A stretch of 64,000 nucleotides of DNA from Rhizophagus irregularis. Its lineage: Eukaryota > Glomeromycota > Glomeromycetes > Glomerales > Glomeraceae. Positions 44,827 to 57,322 of the stretch are shown piece by piece. The position numbers were made by a program, and so were the translations under genes. Each line of letters starts with the position of its first letter. Within the stretch, counting starts at the first letter, position 1. The notes beneath the pieces are model-generated. The model made no database searches. It had not been told where the DNA came from and saw only the letters and a program-made list of their open reading frames with translations. The stretch lies in the NCBI RefSeq assembly GCF_026210795.1, contig NC_089432.1, forward strand, positions 4,836,001-4,900,000. Reading direction: 5' to 3'.

Positions 44827-45802
44827 TATTGCGGTTTTCAAAATGGTTGAAATCGATGTCGATCATGTAACACAAAAAAAAATTTTATATACGAAATTAA
44901 AGTCTAAATTTTTTTATAGTCTACTATATTTTTTTTTTTTTAATATTTCAATAAACACGTGTGTATACTATGAGTTTGTAAGGTTTAGTCAAAAATAGAC
45001 TGGTATTTTTACTCTTTAACTCCAAGATCTCACTTGAATCACACTTGAATCACACTAGAATCACACTTAGATCACAGTGAATAAAAAAGACACTACACTA
45101 GAATCACACTACAACTAAACTAACCAAAGTATTCTCAGTTCTCTTGGGAAGCAGTAAAATGGTATTTTATGGCACTACTTTAAATATTTATGTGGAAATA
45201 CTCTATCTATATAATTTTTTTACTTAAAAGTTTATTAACTAATTAATAATTAAAATCTTATATTTATAGCCTTGGAATAGAAAGAAAAGGGAGAAATATT
45301 TTTAATAAGTTGCTACAAAGTTTGTTTATTTATTGTTATGTCATATTATGGGATTTTGTTTTAATAAAATTTATTTAATTGATTAGTCTTTTTTATCTTG
45401 AACGCTATTTAAGTGAAATTTAGTGTAATGAACTATAGTTGGTGTGGGTAAATATAATTAAAATTTAACCTAAACAACATATTCAAATTCTTTATTAACT
45501 TGGATTATTCATTTTGTGCATGGCCTGTAAATTTTATATAAAAATAAATAAAAAACGAATGTCAATTAAATATTGTCTTGGTCACGTGATCGCAGATCAT
45601 TTGTGGCTTTGGTGTCAATTCCAACCTTTTAAAGGCTTTTAGCGCAAAAAAAAAAAGATTTTGTGATCTCGTATTACATGACACACATTACATGTGTTTT
45701 TTGAGTGTGTTTTTTTGATATAATTTTTTGTGTGTTTTTTTTGTGTTTTTGTCATCACCTCATATAAATTATCGAATTTCAACCATTTTGAAAACGGCAA
45801 TA
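44827..45802. mobile_element. TIR element, about 976 bp
   Basis: The left arm (44827-44857) contains GGTTTTCAAAATGGTTGAAA and the right arm (45772-45802) is its inverted copy with only one mismatch and a one-base indel over about 31 bp. The body holds A/C-rich and T/G-rich zones mirrored at the two ends and a short tandem of TTGAATCACACT at 45030-45065. It has no transposase and no clear target duplication. Confidence 0.7.
45030..45066. repeat. Short tandem repeat, unit about 12 bp
   Basis: About four units of the type CTTGAATCACA run head to tail inside the TIR element; further scattered copies follow to 45110. Confidence 0.6.
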
Positions 45803-46589
45803 ATGAATAGATAATATCCTTGATTATTGATTAATTTGATAAACAAAATCAATGATTGTTACTTGTTATTTTTAAATCTTATTTAAAAAATCAATATAAA
45901 CAAGAATACATGATTGATGAAAAGTCAATTTAGTTATTTTCAATTGAATAAACAACATGGCGAATAATAAACATGAAAGATTATAAGAAACCATTCAATT
46001 TACTATTTCTACTAAAATATCCAAGAGAAGAGTTTCTGTAGAATTATAATTATTATTTTTTTTTTTAGGATGTAATGATGGATCGCAAAATACTGTATAT
46101 GTTTAATAAAAATAAGTTTGAATGAAAGAAATTATTACGTAAAATAATAGATCAGGCGCAAGTATGTCACAGGGTTTTAATATCATGGCACGGGTTTTCA
46201 TGTTACACAATTCAAATTATTTATATGGAGACTATCAAGTATATATTTTTTATCATATCAATAGTGATAAATCAATACTTTATTTTAAACGAAATCATAT
46301 TTTGCCACCAACGATACGCCTTTAGTATAGTCAATGTTGATCAAAAAATTATGAACATGTTACCCCAAGCATAATATTTATTTTTATTATAAATATATTT
46401 ATTTGTTCAAAGGAAGAAAAATTCCCACAAGTTTTCTTTAACCATTGTTTAAAAGCAAAAAAAAAAAAATCATGAGAATTTTCTTAACTTAAATTAGAGT
46501 TTTTTTTTTATAATATCTTAATACTATAATATTTCATAATCAGTCTTATCTTTCATATATCAGATACACAATTACATCAAAAATAATAT
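45803..46589. other. Intergenic DNA with a Helitron-like scrap
   Basis: 46145-46245 (AATAGATCAGGCGCAAGTAT, TCATGGCACGG and ACACAATTCAAATTATTTAT) resembles 11195-11280 near the 5' end of the Helitron at 10201-11309, so it is a fragment of the same family. Otherwise AT-rich. Confidence 0.45.
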
Positions 46590-46985
46590 AGAAGAAAAAA
46601 ATGGGCCCAAATCCTCACGAGTTTTGTAGCATAGTATTATCGTGAAGATCTACCTCGCGTTGAATTTTTAACTTAATGATTAAATTCAAATTTTTGAAAT
46701 AAATATATAAAACAGAATAAAAAAAAATTTTTTGTTGTATATTAAATTACCTCACGAATAATTACTTTCACAGTGATGTTGTCAAGATTAAAAAAAGATT
46801 TTAACGCAAATAATATTTCTGAATTTTTCCAATTTGCATGGTACAGTCTTCCAAAACTTTCGTCATCAATTTGTTAAAAGTTATTAAATTGTTTGTATTC
46901 ATAAAATTTCAAATGTTCTTTAACGATAGCTTCTTCAATCCAATTAATCCATTCATTTATCTCGCATTTCGATATTGTCAGACAT
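46590..46985 (-). pseudogene. Truncated kinase relic (first two exons only)
   Basis: The minus strand begins with the ATG at 46985 (MSDNIEMRDK, then a stop), shifts frame to NEWINWIEEAIVKEHLKFYE, has a stop inside the glycine loop (NNF-stop-QIDDESFGRLYHANW), and continues to the donor after VIIRE. The second exon (LKIQREVDLHDNT) follows after an intron and then the homology ends near 46620. It is a 5' fragment of the kinase-Sel1 family with its promoter. Confidence 0.7.
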
Positions 46986-47100
46986 AATGAATAATAATTT
47001 GGCTGAAAAAGGTATTAAGAATGATATGATTGAACGGAAAATTTTATTGCAAAATAACAGCCTAGCTATTTACGCTTCACTAAACAGAAGGACCATTAGA

Positions 47101-47130
47101 CGCAGTACCGCAGTACCGCAGTAACGACGG
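47101..47130 (-). promoter_or_regulatory. Candidate upstream element, triple CGCAGTACCG
   Basis: The plus strand has three CGCAGTA words in a row (CGCAGTACCGCAGTACCGCA then GTAACGACGG). It lies about 116-145 bp upstream of the relic ATG at 46985, the same spacing as at the kinase-Sel1 genes. Confidence 0.45.
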
Positions 47131-49153
47131 TATTCCAAAAAATAATAATTTAACGTTGAAAATATCGTGAGCTACTTTAAACTATGTCGATCATTTGACA
47201 AGTTCGAAACAATTATCTATATCTACAAATTATTATAACATAAAAAAGTTTTAAATTAGTATCCTGTATATTACGTTTTTTTAAAAAATACAAATTAAAA
47301 TAATAAATTGAAATTAATTAATACTTACCGTACAATATCAAGATCATTATTCACATTATTCAATGACACCATCTCTCGACTAATATTGCGAGCACCGAGC
47401 GGGACATCTTGTATTATCGTGTCTTCGCTTGTTTCTGGGAGATAAATTGTTGATTACTGTGTGACATACACCCTATTCAAAAGGTTGCTGTATCATCAAT
47501 AGGTTATGCGACGCAGACTTTGTAGTGCTCTTGCGTTAGTTTGAGATCACAAATGATAATAAACTACATGCAGTCAAAGATCTAACCAAATTATTAGATA
47601 AAATAAAGATTGGTATTAATTTTAAATATTTTTAATAAAACATTTTTAGACTTGAAAGATAAATTTATCTTTTTTTGGATGTTTAATTTAATAATTGAAT
47701 GATCATTCATTTATTGGAAAGCTTTGATTTTATTATGGTAGGCTTCTTCGATAGTATTAAGTCTTGTAGTCATGTCATTGACTGCCGTGATCATTGATAA
47801 AATTTTTTTTGCCTGGCCTTGTTGAGCTCCGACAGTGAAATAATTTTTGAATCATGTGCGAAGAGATCATTGGCAATTTCGAATCACGCGCAGCAATTAT
47901 ATACATACATTTTTTCGGTGAATATCACTGGACCAGCAAGAAAAAATAAAGCTGAAAGAGTCAAAAATATCATGTCTTCCGAAATATTAATAAAAGGAAA
48001 ACTGGACATAGATAAAACTGATGTGTAGTAAATTATTGGTAAGCGTATTTATTGGTGGATCGATGTTTGACTCTAATGGCTTTTTATGCGTAGTTATTGA
48101 AACAACAAGATGCGTTTAACAGTTGGCGCTAAAAAGAAATTCCAATGAAATTACGGTTTTATACGAAACTGATTGACGTAAATAACTATATCCTAATCCC
48201 ACTATTTCACTGAAACTGCAAAAAGAAAAGAAAATTGGATTGAATCAACAGAATAAAAAAATCTTGTCCTTCCTAACAAAAACGAATGAAGAATAATGAG
48301 TGATTAATCTACACACATAATTTTAAATGAACTAACGCCTCATTAATAATTCAAAGTTGTGTAATGAAAAATTTACTCCAGAGCTTTTTAGTAAAAAATA
48401 TGACGAAAGCGATATAAAATATTTTCTAAAAATAAATGTGGTGCCAAATGTCACGCGGTCACACGACTTTTTACGACACATAAAATAGAATAGAATTACA
48501 ATTCGGGCTATAGCCGTAAATACATGTACATGATGTTTTTATGCCCACTTAACCGCGGCCAAAAAAAAATGCCCAGAAAAAAACAAACGGGCCTAATAAT
48601 CATGCATAATTCGCCTAATATAACACTTTTGGATGGTAGAATTATTTTAACTTCCAATTTATTCGAAAAATTTTCTTAAGTTATTCGGAAGTAAATGTCC
48701 ACTATAGATGAAATTTCTGCGTGATACGCTATAGTTCCACGCTAACTAGTTTATAAAATGTATTTATTTAAATTTATTCCGTATTGATAAAAATATGTCG
48801 GCAGATGAAGTGCTTGCAGTAAGCCTGTAGGTCTGTATATGCAGAAATTCATTGATGTTATAGGTTTACACATAATATAATTAATAAATTAATAATAAAT
48901 AAAATTTCTTACTAAAATTTATATTTTAATATTTAATTACAATAATATCCTTTTACATAAAAGCTTAAGCTTTAAATCTTTTAAAATCTATATATTCAGT
49001 TAATAATAAAAGATAATAGTATACTTACAACAAGAATGATCCTTTATATATTGTATTTTAAAGTCTATATTCATTATTTGTAAATTCAAAAAAAAAAAAA
49101 TAATGAAGCAAATTTAATTTAATTTAACATATAAAGAAAGAATTTACTCTAGG
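47131..49153. other. Intergenic DNA with a short coding relic
   Basis: At about 47720-47835 the minus strand reads VGAQQGQAKKILSMITAVND and MTTRLNTIEEAYHNKIKAFQ, a helical, coiled-coil-like piece of unknown origin. The rest is AT-rich; nothing else was recognised. Confidence 0.35.
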
Positions 49154-51412
49154 TTATTGACTTTTTGTAAGTTTTTCTAATTTATTTTGTGCTACTTTAT
49201 CTCCTTGTTTTGCAGCTTTTTCATACCAATAAATTGCTTTATCTATATCATTTGTAATTCCATCTCCATGTTCATACATATTACCAAGATTAAATTGTGA
49301 TGAAATACTTCCTAAATTCGCTGATTTTTGATATAACTCAAATGCTTTTTGTTTATCTTCTTCAGTTCCAATGCCATTATCATAACAATATCCTAATGAA
49401 GTCATTCCACTTGTATATCCTTCTATAGCTGACTGCTCAAATAATTCAAAAGCTTTATTATAATCTTTTTTAACACCATTTTTTCCATCTTTATAACAAT
49501 TACCAAGATAATGCATAGCTATTACATTTCCACTATTTGCAGCTTGTTCATACCAATAAAGGGATTTTTTTATATTTTTATTGATAGCTATTCCATTTTT
49601 ATAAAAATAACCAACATCTAATTGACCATTTGTGAAATTTTTATTAGCAGATTTTTCACAATATTCAAAAGCTAATTTTTCATTTTTTTTAGTTCCATTT
49701 CCATATTTATAACAATTTCCAACAAAATAATGAGCAGATATATGATCTTTTTCTGATGCATTTAAAAATAAATTAAATGCTTTCTCTATATTTTTACTTG
49801 TCTTAATTCCAAAATAATTAAAATAACCAAGTAAAAAAATAGAATTTGAATTATTTTGATTATTTAATAACCAATTATAAATTTCTTGCAAATCGATAGT
49901 ATGATAATTAAAATATTCAATAACTTGGAGTTTTAATAATTGCCAATCAATTCCTTTATTTGCTAACTTAACTAAATAATCATTTACTTCATCAACTATT
50001 ATGTTAAAACCTTTTTCAAATAAAAGTTTCTCTTGTTCTACTGACACTGCTATAGGATCAATTTCTTTTATATTTATTTTATCAAAGTTTCGGATAAATT
50101 GGGATAATTCTCGTGATTCTGAATTATCATATAGTTTTTGATTGCTTGAAAATTGCTGATCTATTGTCACATCAATTTTTGTAACTATCGCTTTCAGCCA
50201 ATCAACTACCTGAAATATGGTTGGACGAACATTTGGCTCATCATCCCAACATTCTAAATAAAAATAATTAAAGGTCTAATTAAAATTATATTCAGATTTA
50301 AACTTATAATTTTACTTACTAGTATAAATTTTTATGTAATCATCTGGCGTATCGGGAATCAAAGCTTCTCTAAGACCTTGTGCAATTTTCAAAGTTAAAT
50401 TAACATCATCTTTAGCATAAAAAGGAGGTCGCCCACTAGTTATTTCCCATAATAATATACCAACGCTGTAAACATCGCTTTTTTCATTTAATGAATACAT
50501 TTGCGTTGTTTGGTTATTATTATTCCTTTGTCTGTCAAAGATTTTTGGATCAATGTAAGGAATCATTTTGGATTGAAAATTAGATGTTTTAATTCTTCTT
50601 GATAATCCAAAATCTGCCAATTTAATCATGTTATGATGAACTAATATATTGTCAGAATGCTGTTAAAAACGAATAAAAATAAATATATTTCGAACGTAAC
50701 ATTATCAGCAATGATTAAACAATAATAAATTTATTACCAGATTACGATGAACAATCCTCTCATTATGCAGGCATGATACAGCGCAAGCTAGCTGGTGCGC
50801 CATAAGATATTTATCATTCCATGTAAGTTTACCGAAGTTATTCATCAAATAGTCTCGAAGACTACCACCGTCTGCATATTCCATTACCAACATATAATTA
50901 ATATTATTATCATGACTTTCTAAAAAAAAAAAAATGATTAAAAATGTATTTTTATTAGTAAAGTTTAATATATAAATTAAAATTTTTACAATACCTGATT
51001 CAAATTTTGTTATTCCATGACAACGCATAATATTATTATAAAGGTCAACTTCACGTTGGATTTTTAACTAAATAAATAAATTCAGATTCGCTTAATAATT
51101 CTTGCACTTCTTTTTAAAATAAATACAATAAACTAATAAAATAAAATAAAAAAAGATTATCGAATATTAAATTACCAAACGAACAAATTCTTTCACAGTG
51201 GTGTTGTCAAGATTAAAAAAAGACTTTAATGCTAAAGGTCTTTCTAAAGTTTTCCAATTCGCACGATACACTTTTCCGAAATTTCCAGCACCAATTTGTT
51301 GAAAGTTATTAAAATGTTTGTACTCATAATATTTTAAATGTTCTTTAACGATAGCCTCTTCAATCCAATCATACGTGTTTTCGATATCTTGCATTTTCTT
51401 ATTATCAGGCAT
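49154..51412 (-). CDS. Protein kinase-like protein with six Sel1 repeats; catalytic HRD is HRN, about 643 aa
   Basis: Exons are 51412-51176, 51067-50995, 50919-50738, 50659-50320 and 50253-49154; phases agree (1932 nt). The start is MPDNKKMQDI. The kinase-like domain keeps IGAGNFGKVY (40-49), LALK (K63) and DFG (180-182), but the catalytic loop is HRNLHSDN: the catalytic-base Asp (163) is Asn and the Gly before the Mg-binding Asn is Asp. The APE region is also diverged (YIDPKIF). It is therefore probably a pseudokinase acting as an ATP-binding or scaffold module. Six Sel1 repeats follow, such as GYCYDNGIGTEEDKQKAFEL, which would bind partner proteins. It is paralogous, exon for exon, to the gene at 23004-25261. 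The TACCGCAGTAA motif lies about 157-172 bp upstream. Confidence 0.85.
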
Positions 51413-51568
51413 AATATATAATAATTTGTCTGGAAAAGGTATGAAAAACGGTAGGATTAAACGGTCAAATTGAAGTGAAAATAATAAAATATATATATAT
51501 AGCAGCAATGTACTTGTTGCACAGCGCCGTTAGTATCACCAAACAAAAGGATCATTACTCATTAGACA

Positions 51569-51584
51569 CAGTACCGCAGTAACG
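51569..51584 (-). promoter_or_regulatory. Candidate upstream element, core TACCGCAGTAA
   Basis: The plus strand reads CAGTACCGCAGTAACGG about 160 bp upstream of the kinase ATG at 51412, matching the elements at 25387, 47101 and (inverted) 31529. Confidence 0.45.
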
Positions 51585-52656
51585 GTATATTCCGAAACAT
51601 AATAATAACTAAATTATTAATGTAGAAAATATTATCGATCTTTTTTAAAAAAAAAAAAATCTCGAACCATATACAATTATCTATATTAATTGTTCTTAGT
51701 TTTGGACAAACTAGATCTTACGTACAATATATACTGTATATGTCGATCATTTGTTGGCTGAGTGCGCAGCTGGAGAAAGTTCATATTTATTATTTTAAAT
51801 TATTATAAAATAAAATTTTTTAAATCGGCATTCTATATATTACGTCTTTTTTAAAAAATACAATTAAAATAGAAAATTGAAATTAATTTATACTAGAGAA
51901 CGTTAAATCTGTATTTACTTTACCGAGATTCATACAGTATCAACTAATGCTGCGGACAATAAGTTGTCGATTACTGTGCAATATGCATTCGATTCAAAAA
52001 GTTACTGTATCAATACGTTATACAACATAAACTTTATAGACCTCATGCGGTCAAAGATCATTTAATAACCAAATTATTAAATAATATAATGATCATTAAT
52101 TTTACAGTAAACACTTTTAATAAAATATAAATGTTTAAAGATGTTTAAATAATCACCTAATTCATTAATTTTTGCCAAGTTTTGGAGCTTATCATGTTAA
52201 TTTTATCGCACGGCCTTGTAGGATCATGCTGATTTTATTTGACCGATATTTTCATCAATAGTTAATTATCGTACAATGTTAAATATGTTAAATACCAATA
52301 GTTTATTATATACAATATTGAAATGATAAATATTTCTTTCCAGGTATTTGCAAAGTTCGGTCAAAGTTCCATTATACATCAAATTAACTAAATTAAATCA
52401 CTAATATCATATTCATAAGATAGTAATGTTTATACTTTCTATTAATAGAAAGAATAAGTCTATTAATAAACAAAATAAAGCATGATCTGATATTGTACAT
52501 TAAAAAGGTGTATCATTTTTAATTCACTTTTGTGTAATAATTTCTGTGACTTTTTTCTACTTTTATACCACTGTTCTTTAATAATAATTCATGAATTTTT
52601 TTAATTTTTATTGATATTCTTGCAGATGACGTTGTAAAAGTATCAAATTTCTTGAT
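51585..52656. other. AT-rich intergenic DNA
   Basis: No supported feature. Confidence 0.4.
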
Positions 52657-53171
52657 TTGACTGTATTTAATAGTCGAATTATTTATCCATTATTCAATTT
52701 AATTGAAAATTTAAAACAAAATCTTAATCATCTTTCTATTAATATCTTTGACAGTTATGGTCTTTCAAGTACTATTGAACTTAGTTCAATTATATTACAA
52801 AATTTAGGTCAATTACTTCCTATTAAATTAGAATATTTAAGTTTAACTCTTAGTATTAAATATAAGAATAATTTTGAAATGTTCTTAAAAAATTCTCAGA
52901 ATACTTTTATTAAAAAATTGTTAATCAATAATAGGGGAAGTAAAGATAAGGAAGGTTGTGATAATACTAATGATCTTATATTATCCTATATAAAAGAATA
53001 TATTATGAAAAAGAAAAGAGTCAAATATTTGGCTATTATTACACTACTGATTTGTTTTCATTGAAAGCTGAAGTGAAGGAATTTGAGTTATATAATATTA
53101 AAATTCAAAAATATCGTGATTTAATTATTGATTCTAAATTAAAATTTGTAGAAGAATTGGAAGATTTTTAA
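52657..53171 (+). pseudogene. C-terminal remnant of an F-box/LRR-like protein
   Basis: The plus strand reads LIENLKQNLNHLSINIFDSY, LGQLLPIKLEYLSLTLSIKY, NTFIKKLLINNRGSKDKEG and YIMKKKRVKYLAI, then after a frameshift near 53035 LFSLKAEVKEFELYNIKIQ and a stop at 53169-53171. Leu-rich strands and the YLSL, KKLLI and VKEFELYNIKI strings match the C-terminal part of the large Rhizophagus F-box family. No F-box, no ATG start and a frameshift mean it is broken. Confidence 0.5.
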
Positions 53172-54210
53172 TATTAGGGTTTTAACATAGAAAATTTTGT
53201 AAATTTTATAAATAAACTTAAATTTTATTCTTTAAATTTTATGGGTGTCCTACTACAAGTAATATGAAATATCATATTTTAAATAATTGATTCTTTGTAA
53301 TAAGGTATTTAACGACTCCAGCACGAACCCACTTCACCAGTCAAAGGAGCAGACAATATTTAGCTTCTGGGATGAAGTGGTCAAAGCCCGGGCAGAGAAT
53401 TACGGAGACACTACTTTAACTGGGATTTCATTGCCTTGGAGATAGAAAATCTCGATAATAAACATCTTTTAACAGATTGAAATTCTTAATCAGACTTTTG
53501 GCAGATCATATACCTAATTATTTACGTCATATTAGAAGTTTAAAAGAAGAAAATTTGTATGAATTTTCTTAAATTTAAAGTACGATTATTAAAATTAAAA
53601 TAAAGAAGAAATTCGCATAAATTTTTAATTAGTTTATTAAATTTTTTTTAGCAACCATGATAATTATCTAAAAAAATTTTGTAATAATTGTAATATTAAT
53701 TTGATTTAAAGAAAATAACCTTTATTTGCAACACCTTTGACTCTAAGAAATTTTGTATTATCTCCATAACTTATAATAATAATAATAAGGAATGAAAGAA
53801 ATTTCTTATCACATGTCACCCACATATTGTTTTAGTATATATTGCTTATGAATTTTCAGAAGTTTATATAAAAATAGTATGCTTTTCAACATTAATTTTT
53901 CAAAGCAACTAATCCTAATAAATAAAGTAAATCCATTCTAACTATTACTCCATGACTGAATAATAATCAAACCAAGTTTAAATTTAATTATAAGTTTTTA
54001 TATAAAATTTAAAAATGATATTTTCATTATATATATAGTTTTTTGTTCTAAGTAGATTTTAAGAGTACACTCTCAATTGATGTTCAATATTTAATTGACA
54101 AGTGTGAGAATTATGTCCAGACTGTTGGCATAGAGTGCATTTTCTCTTTGATCCACCAACTCAAATCAAGAAAGATCAATAAACTGACAATTTAACGTGA
54201 TTCTAATCAC
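53172..54210. other. Intergenic DNA
   Basis: A less AT-rich stretch near 53305-53440 (plus strand FSFWDEVVKARAENYGDTTL) looks like a coding relic of unknown family. Otherwise AT-rich. Confidence 0.35.
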
Positions 54211-54213
54211 ATG

Positions 54214-56444
54214 CCCTATAAAAAAATTGGATACGTTTTTTATAAAGTTTTTATACGATTTTTTTTCCTTAGAAATAACGTATCATAATAGGATACGGAA
54301 AAATGCACAATTCCGTATCACTAAAAATATGGTTTGGATACGGAATTTGCACGGGATTTATATGGAATTTACATGATTTGATCACTGATTTTATCACGGA
54401 ATTTATACGATTTGGTCACTGAATTTACTATTTGTATTACAGTTTACTATAATTGTATTTACATAAATCTAATTTTACTTTATTAAATTAAATAAAAAAT
54501 AAAAAATAACAAAGTACAAATACATTATGAAAATTCCCTCCTTATTAAAACCACCTATTGCAACCAAAATTATCTATAAGTTCAGGTTCATTTGGAGTCA
54601 AATAACCTAAAAGAACAAAAAAAAAGATTGGAAACAAAACCCCATATAGTATCTGCAATCGTCCAAGTCACCAAAGGTCAGCATTCCTACAAAAAAAGAA
54701 AGAGAACTCCAGAATGTCTGACCTACATAAAAGAAAAGAATTATGAGGCGTCTATTGAAAAAGAAACCAAAACAACAAAATAAATCCAAAACTGACCTAC
54801 AAAAAAAGAAGACTCTGAAGCAACAAAACTGAAACAACCTACAAAAAGAAAAGAATCTGAACCCAACTTACAAAAAAACAAGAAAATTTGAACTGACCTA
54901 AAAAAAGAAAAAAATCCTGAATCATCCTACAAAAAAAAAGGACTCCCAAACTGATCTACAAAAAAGAAAAAAGAAACTGAATATTCTCACAAAAAAAAAT
55001 CTGCTGGCCTATGAAATTAAATATAAATAAAAAAGAAAGGGGAATAAAGAATAAACCAAAAAAAATATTTTTTTAAAAAGAGGGGTAACGAAGTTAGGAA
55101 AGTTAAAAAAAAATTTTTTTTTAAAGGGAGGACGTCAAAGTTAGAAAAATAAAAATTTTTTTATAAAGAGGAAATAGAAATAGAAAGAAGAAATTTTTTT
55201 TTAAAAAAAAAGAGTGGGAATAAAAGAAAAAATTTTTTTTTAAGGGAGTGACGAAAAAAAATTTTTTTTCAAAGGAGAGTGACAAAAAAAAAATTTTTTT
55301 CAAAGGAGAGTGACGAAAAAAAAATTTTTTTAAAGTGAGGTACGAAAAAAAAAATTCTTTTTAAAGGAGTGACGAAGAAAGAAGAAAAATTTAGAAAAAA
55401 TAACAAAAATAAGACAAAGAGAAAGAGAAAGGAAAGGAAAGACAGAAAGGAAGATCGGAAGATCAAACTCATCAAAGTAAGGGTTTATATAAAAAACAAA
55501 AAACGTATCATAACAAAACAATAAACAATCATGTGATCTCGTGTTATGATACGGATTTTTGTAAAATTATTTTCTAAAAATATTAAGTTTAAAAATTCCG
55601 TATACATTCCGCATGATTAATTTTTTCCGTATACATTTCTTATACATTAGTTTTTTTAAAAAATGTTCAAAAATGAATTGCTTATTAAATATACGGAATT
55701 TGTATACGGAATCTATAGAAACGTACAAAAAATGTATACAAAACGTATCCTTTCCGTATACATATTTCTTATAGGGGGGTATATAGCAAACATGTATTGT
55801 ATGGTTAGCTTTGTATGTATTGTATTATTAAAACTTTTTAATGTATGTAATGTATCAATTATGTATGTATTGTATGATAAATGTGGTAGTTTCATGTATT
55901 ATTTGATTTAAGGATAACTTCTTGCCACACTTTTTATTACCAAATTTAATTATTTACACATTTTTCATGTACTGGCTAAAACAATTCAACGCGTATTATT
56001 ATAATCTTTTCTTTTTATTTAAAAATAAATATTTTTACCCTGTTTATTACTACTTTTTCATTTAAAAAAAATATATAAATATTTTTACGCGTTTTTATTA
56101 CTGCAATCTTCTCTTTCTTTTATTTAAAATATTTCTATTGTGTTTATTACTATGTCTAAAGTAAATCCTGTTATTCTTTACTATATCTGATGACGAAACT
56201 ATATCTGAAAATGAAATTTAATTCCTTGAGTCATCTATGAATATAAGGAACATTTATTTTATTTATAATAAAAAATACTTAAATTTTTTTTTGTAAATTC
56301 TAATATTATGTATGGCGAAAATAAGTATGCCATACATCATTTTTAATATCCATACATGTATGGGCACAATCAAAGCATACATAAGCATACAATACATACA
56401 ACGCTAAGCATACACTACATGTTTTATAATCACCTCTTATAGGG
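54214..56444. mobile_element. TIR DNA transposon, copy 2, composite of two elements
   Basis: The left part (54214-55776) is collinear with the element at 4122-5507, from CCCTATAAAAAAATTGG to CTTATAGGG, with the same ATACGGAA words and purine-rich interior, plus about 180 bp of extra GGAGTGACG/A-run units near 55050-55350. A second unit (about 55777-56444) with its own inverted ends adjoins it: AAACATGTATTGTATGG on the left and the inverted AAACATGTAGTGTATGC on the right. That unit also ends in TTATAGGG. The 3-bp repeat ATG flanks the whole composite (54211-54213 and 56445-56447), not the first unit alone. No transposase is encoded. Confidence 0.75.
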
Positions 56445-56447
56445 ATG

Positions 56448-57240
56448 GTTTACTACAGAGTACGAATAACAGCCGCCAAGTAATTCTTAATATTGTTTGT
56501 TACGTGCAGCTAGCTATGAGATCAATTCCTTAAAAAATGCGACCAACTATTTTAATCACGATAGAGAGTATTGCTGATTATTTCAAAATTCTCCATTTGA
56601 TTCATTTGATTCGAACTTTATTAATAAATAATTTGCAAATAATTAATAATAATTACATAATACAATAATTTTAATTTAACTGTTAATGTATTCTTTTATT
56701 ATTAATAATAAAAAAAAATAGGTAGAAATTTATTAATTAATTAATATTAAGCAATTTGATCACTTCAAATTCTCTATTGATCGAGCTTAAAAAAAAATTT
56801 ATTTTTAAAATAGAAATAATTTATTGACAATAAAATAAACGCATACCACCAGAATTTTTACCATTCAGATTTAGACACCATTCACCATCCAAAGGGGTAC
56901 AAAATGGTATTGATGACGAGTCAAACATCAAAGAGAATTCAGGTTCATCCTGGGTGATGATGTTGGAACGGTAGTTCTTGCTAGGTAATGTTGCGGGAAG
57001 CGACCTTACTATCACTATTACACTGTTTCATTTGCTTTTACAAGAAGATTGCTTGTTGTCATTAGATTTCTGTCGTGTCATGATATAGTGGAGTTTTTCC
57101 CATTTTTTTAGGGATGTGTCATCCCACAATTTTTGTCATTTCCGTATGGAGTGAAGATAAGAAATCAATAGTAATGAAACGGAGATTCGAATATTTTTTA
57201 GTATAACTGTAAATAATGTTAGAAAGTTCTTTGGGCACAA
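56448..57240. other. Intergenic DNA
   Basis: A slightly less AT-rich stretch at 56850-57130 could be an old coding relic, but it was not recognised. Confidence 0.35.
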
Positions 57241-57322
57241 GTTTGATGGAAGATTAAGTAGATCAGATGGCTTTCATACCGAAGATCTTATATTTCATTC
57301 TTCTCCCTTTCTAATATTTTCA

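Noticed and set aside
44732-44998. An 88-codon plus-strand frame with hydrophobic stretches
   Set aside because: It crosses the left terminal repeat of the TIR element and consists mostly of Phe, Tyr and Ile from T-rich DNA.
45030-45110. Regularly spaced GAATCACAC words that at first look like a repeat array
   Set aside because: Units are adjacent, with no unique spacers, so this is a simple tandem repeat and not a CRISPR array.
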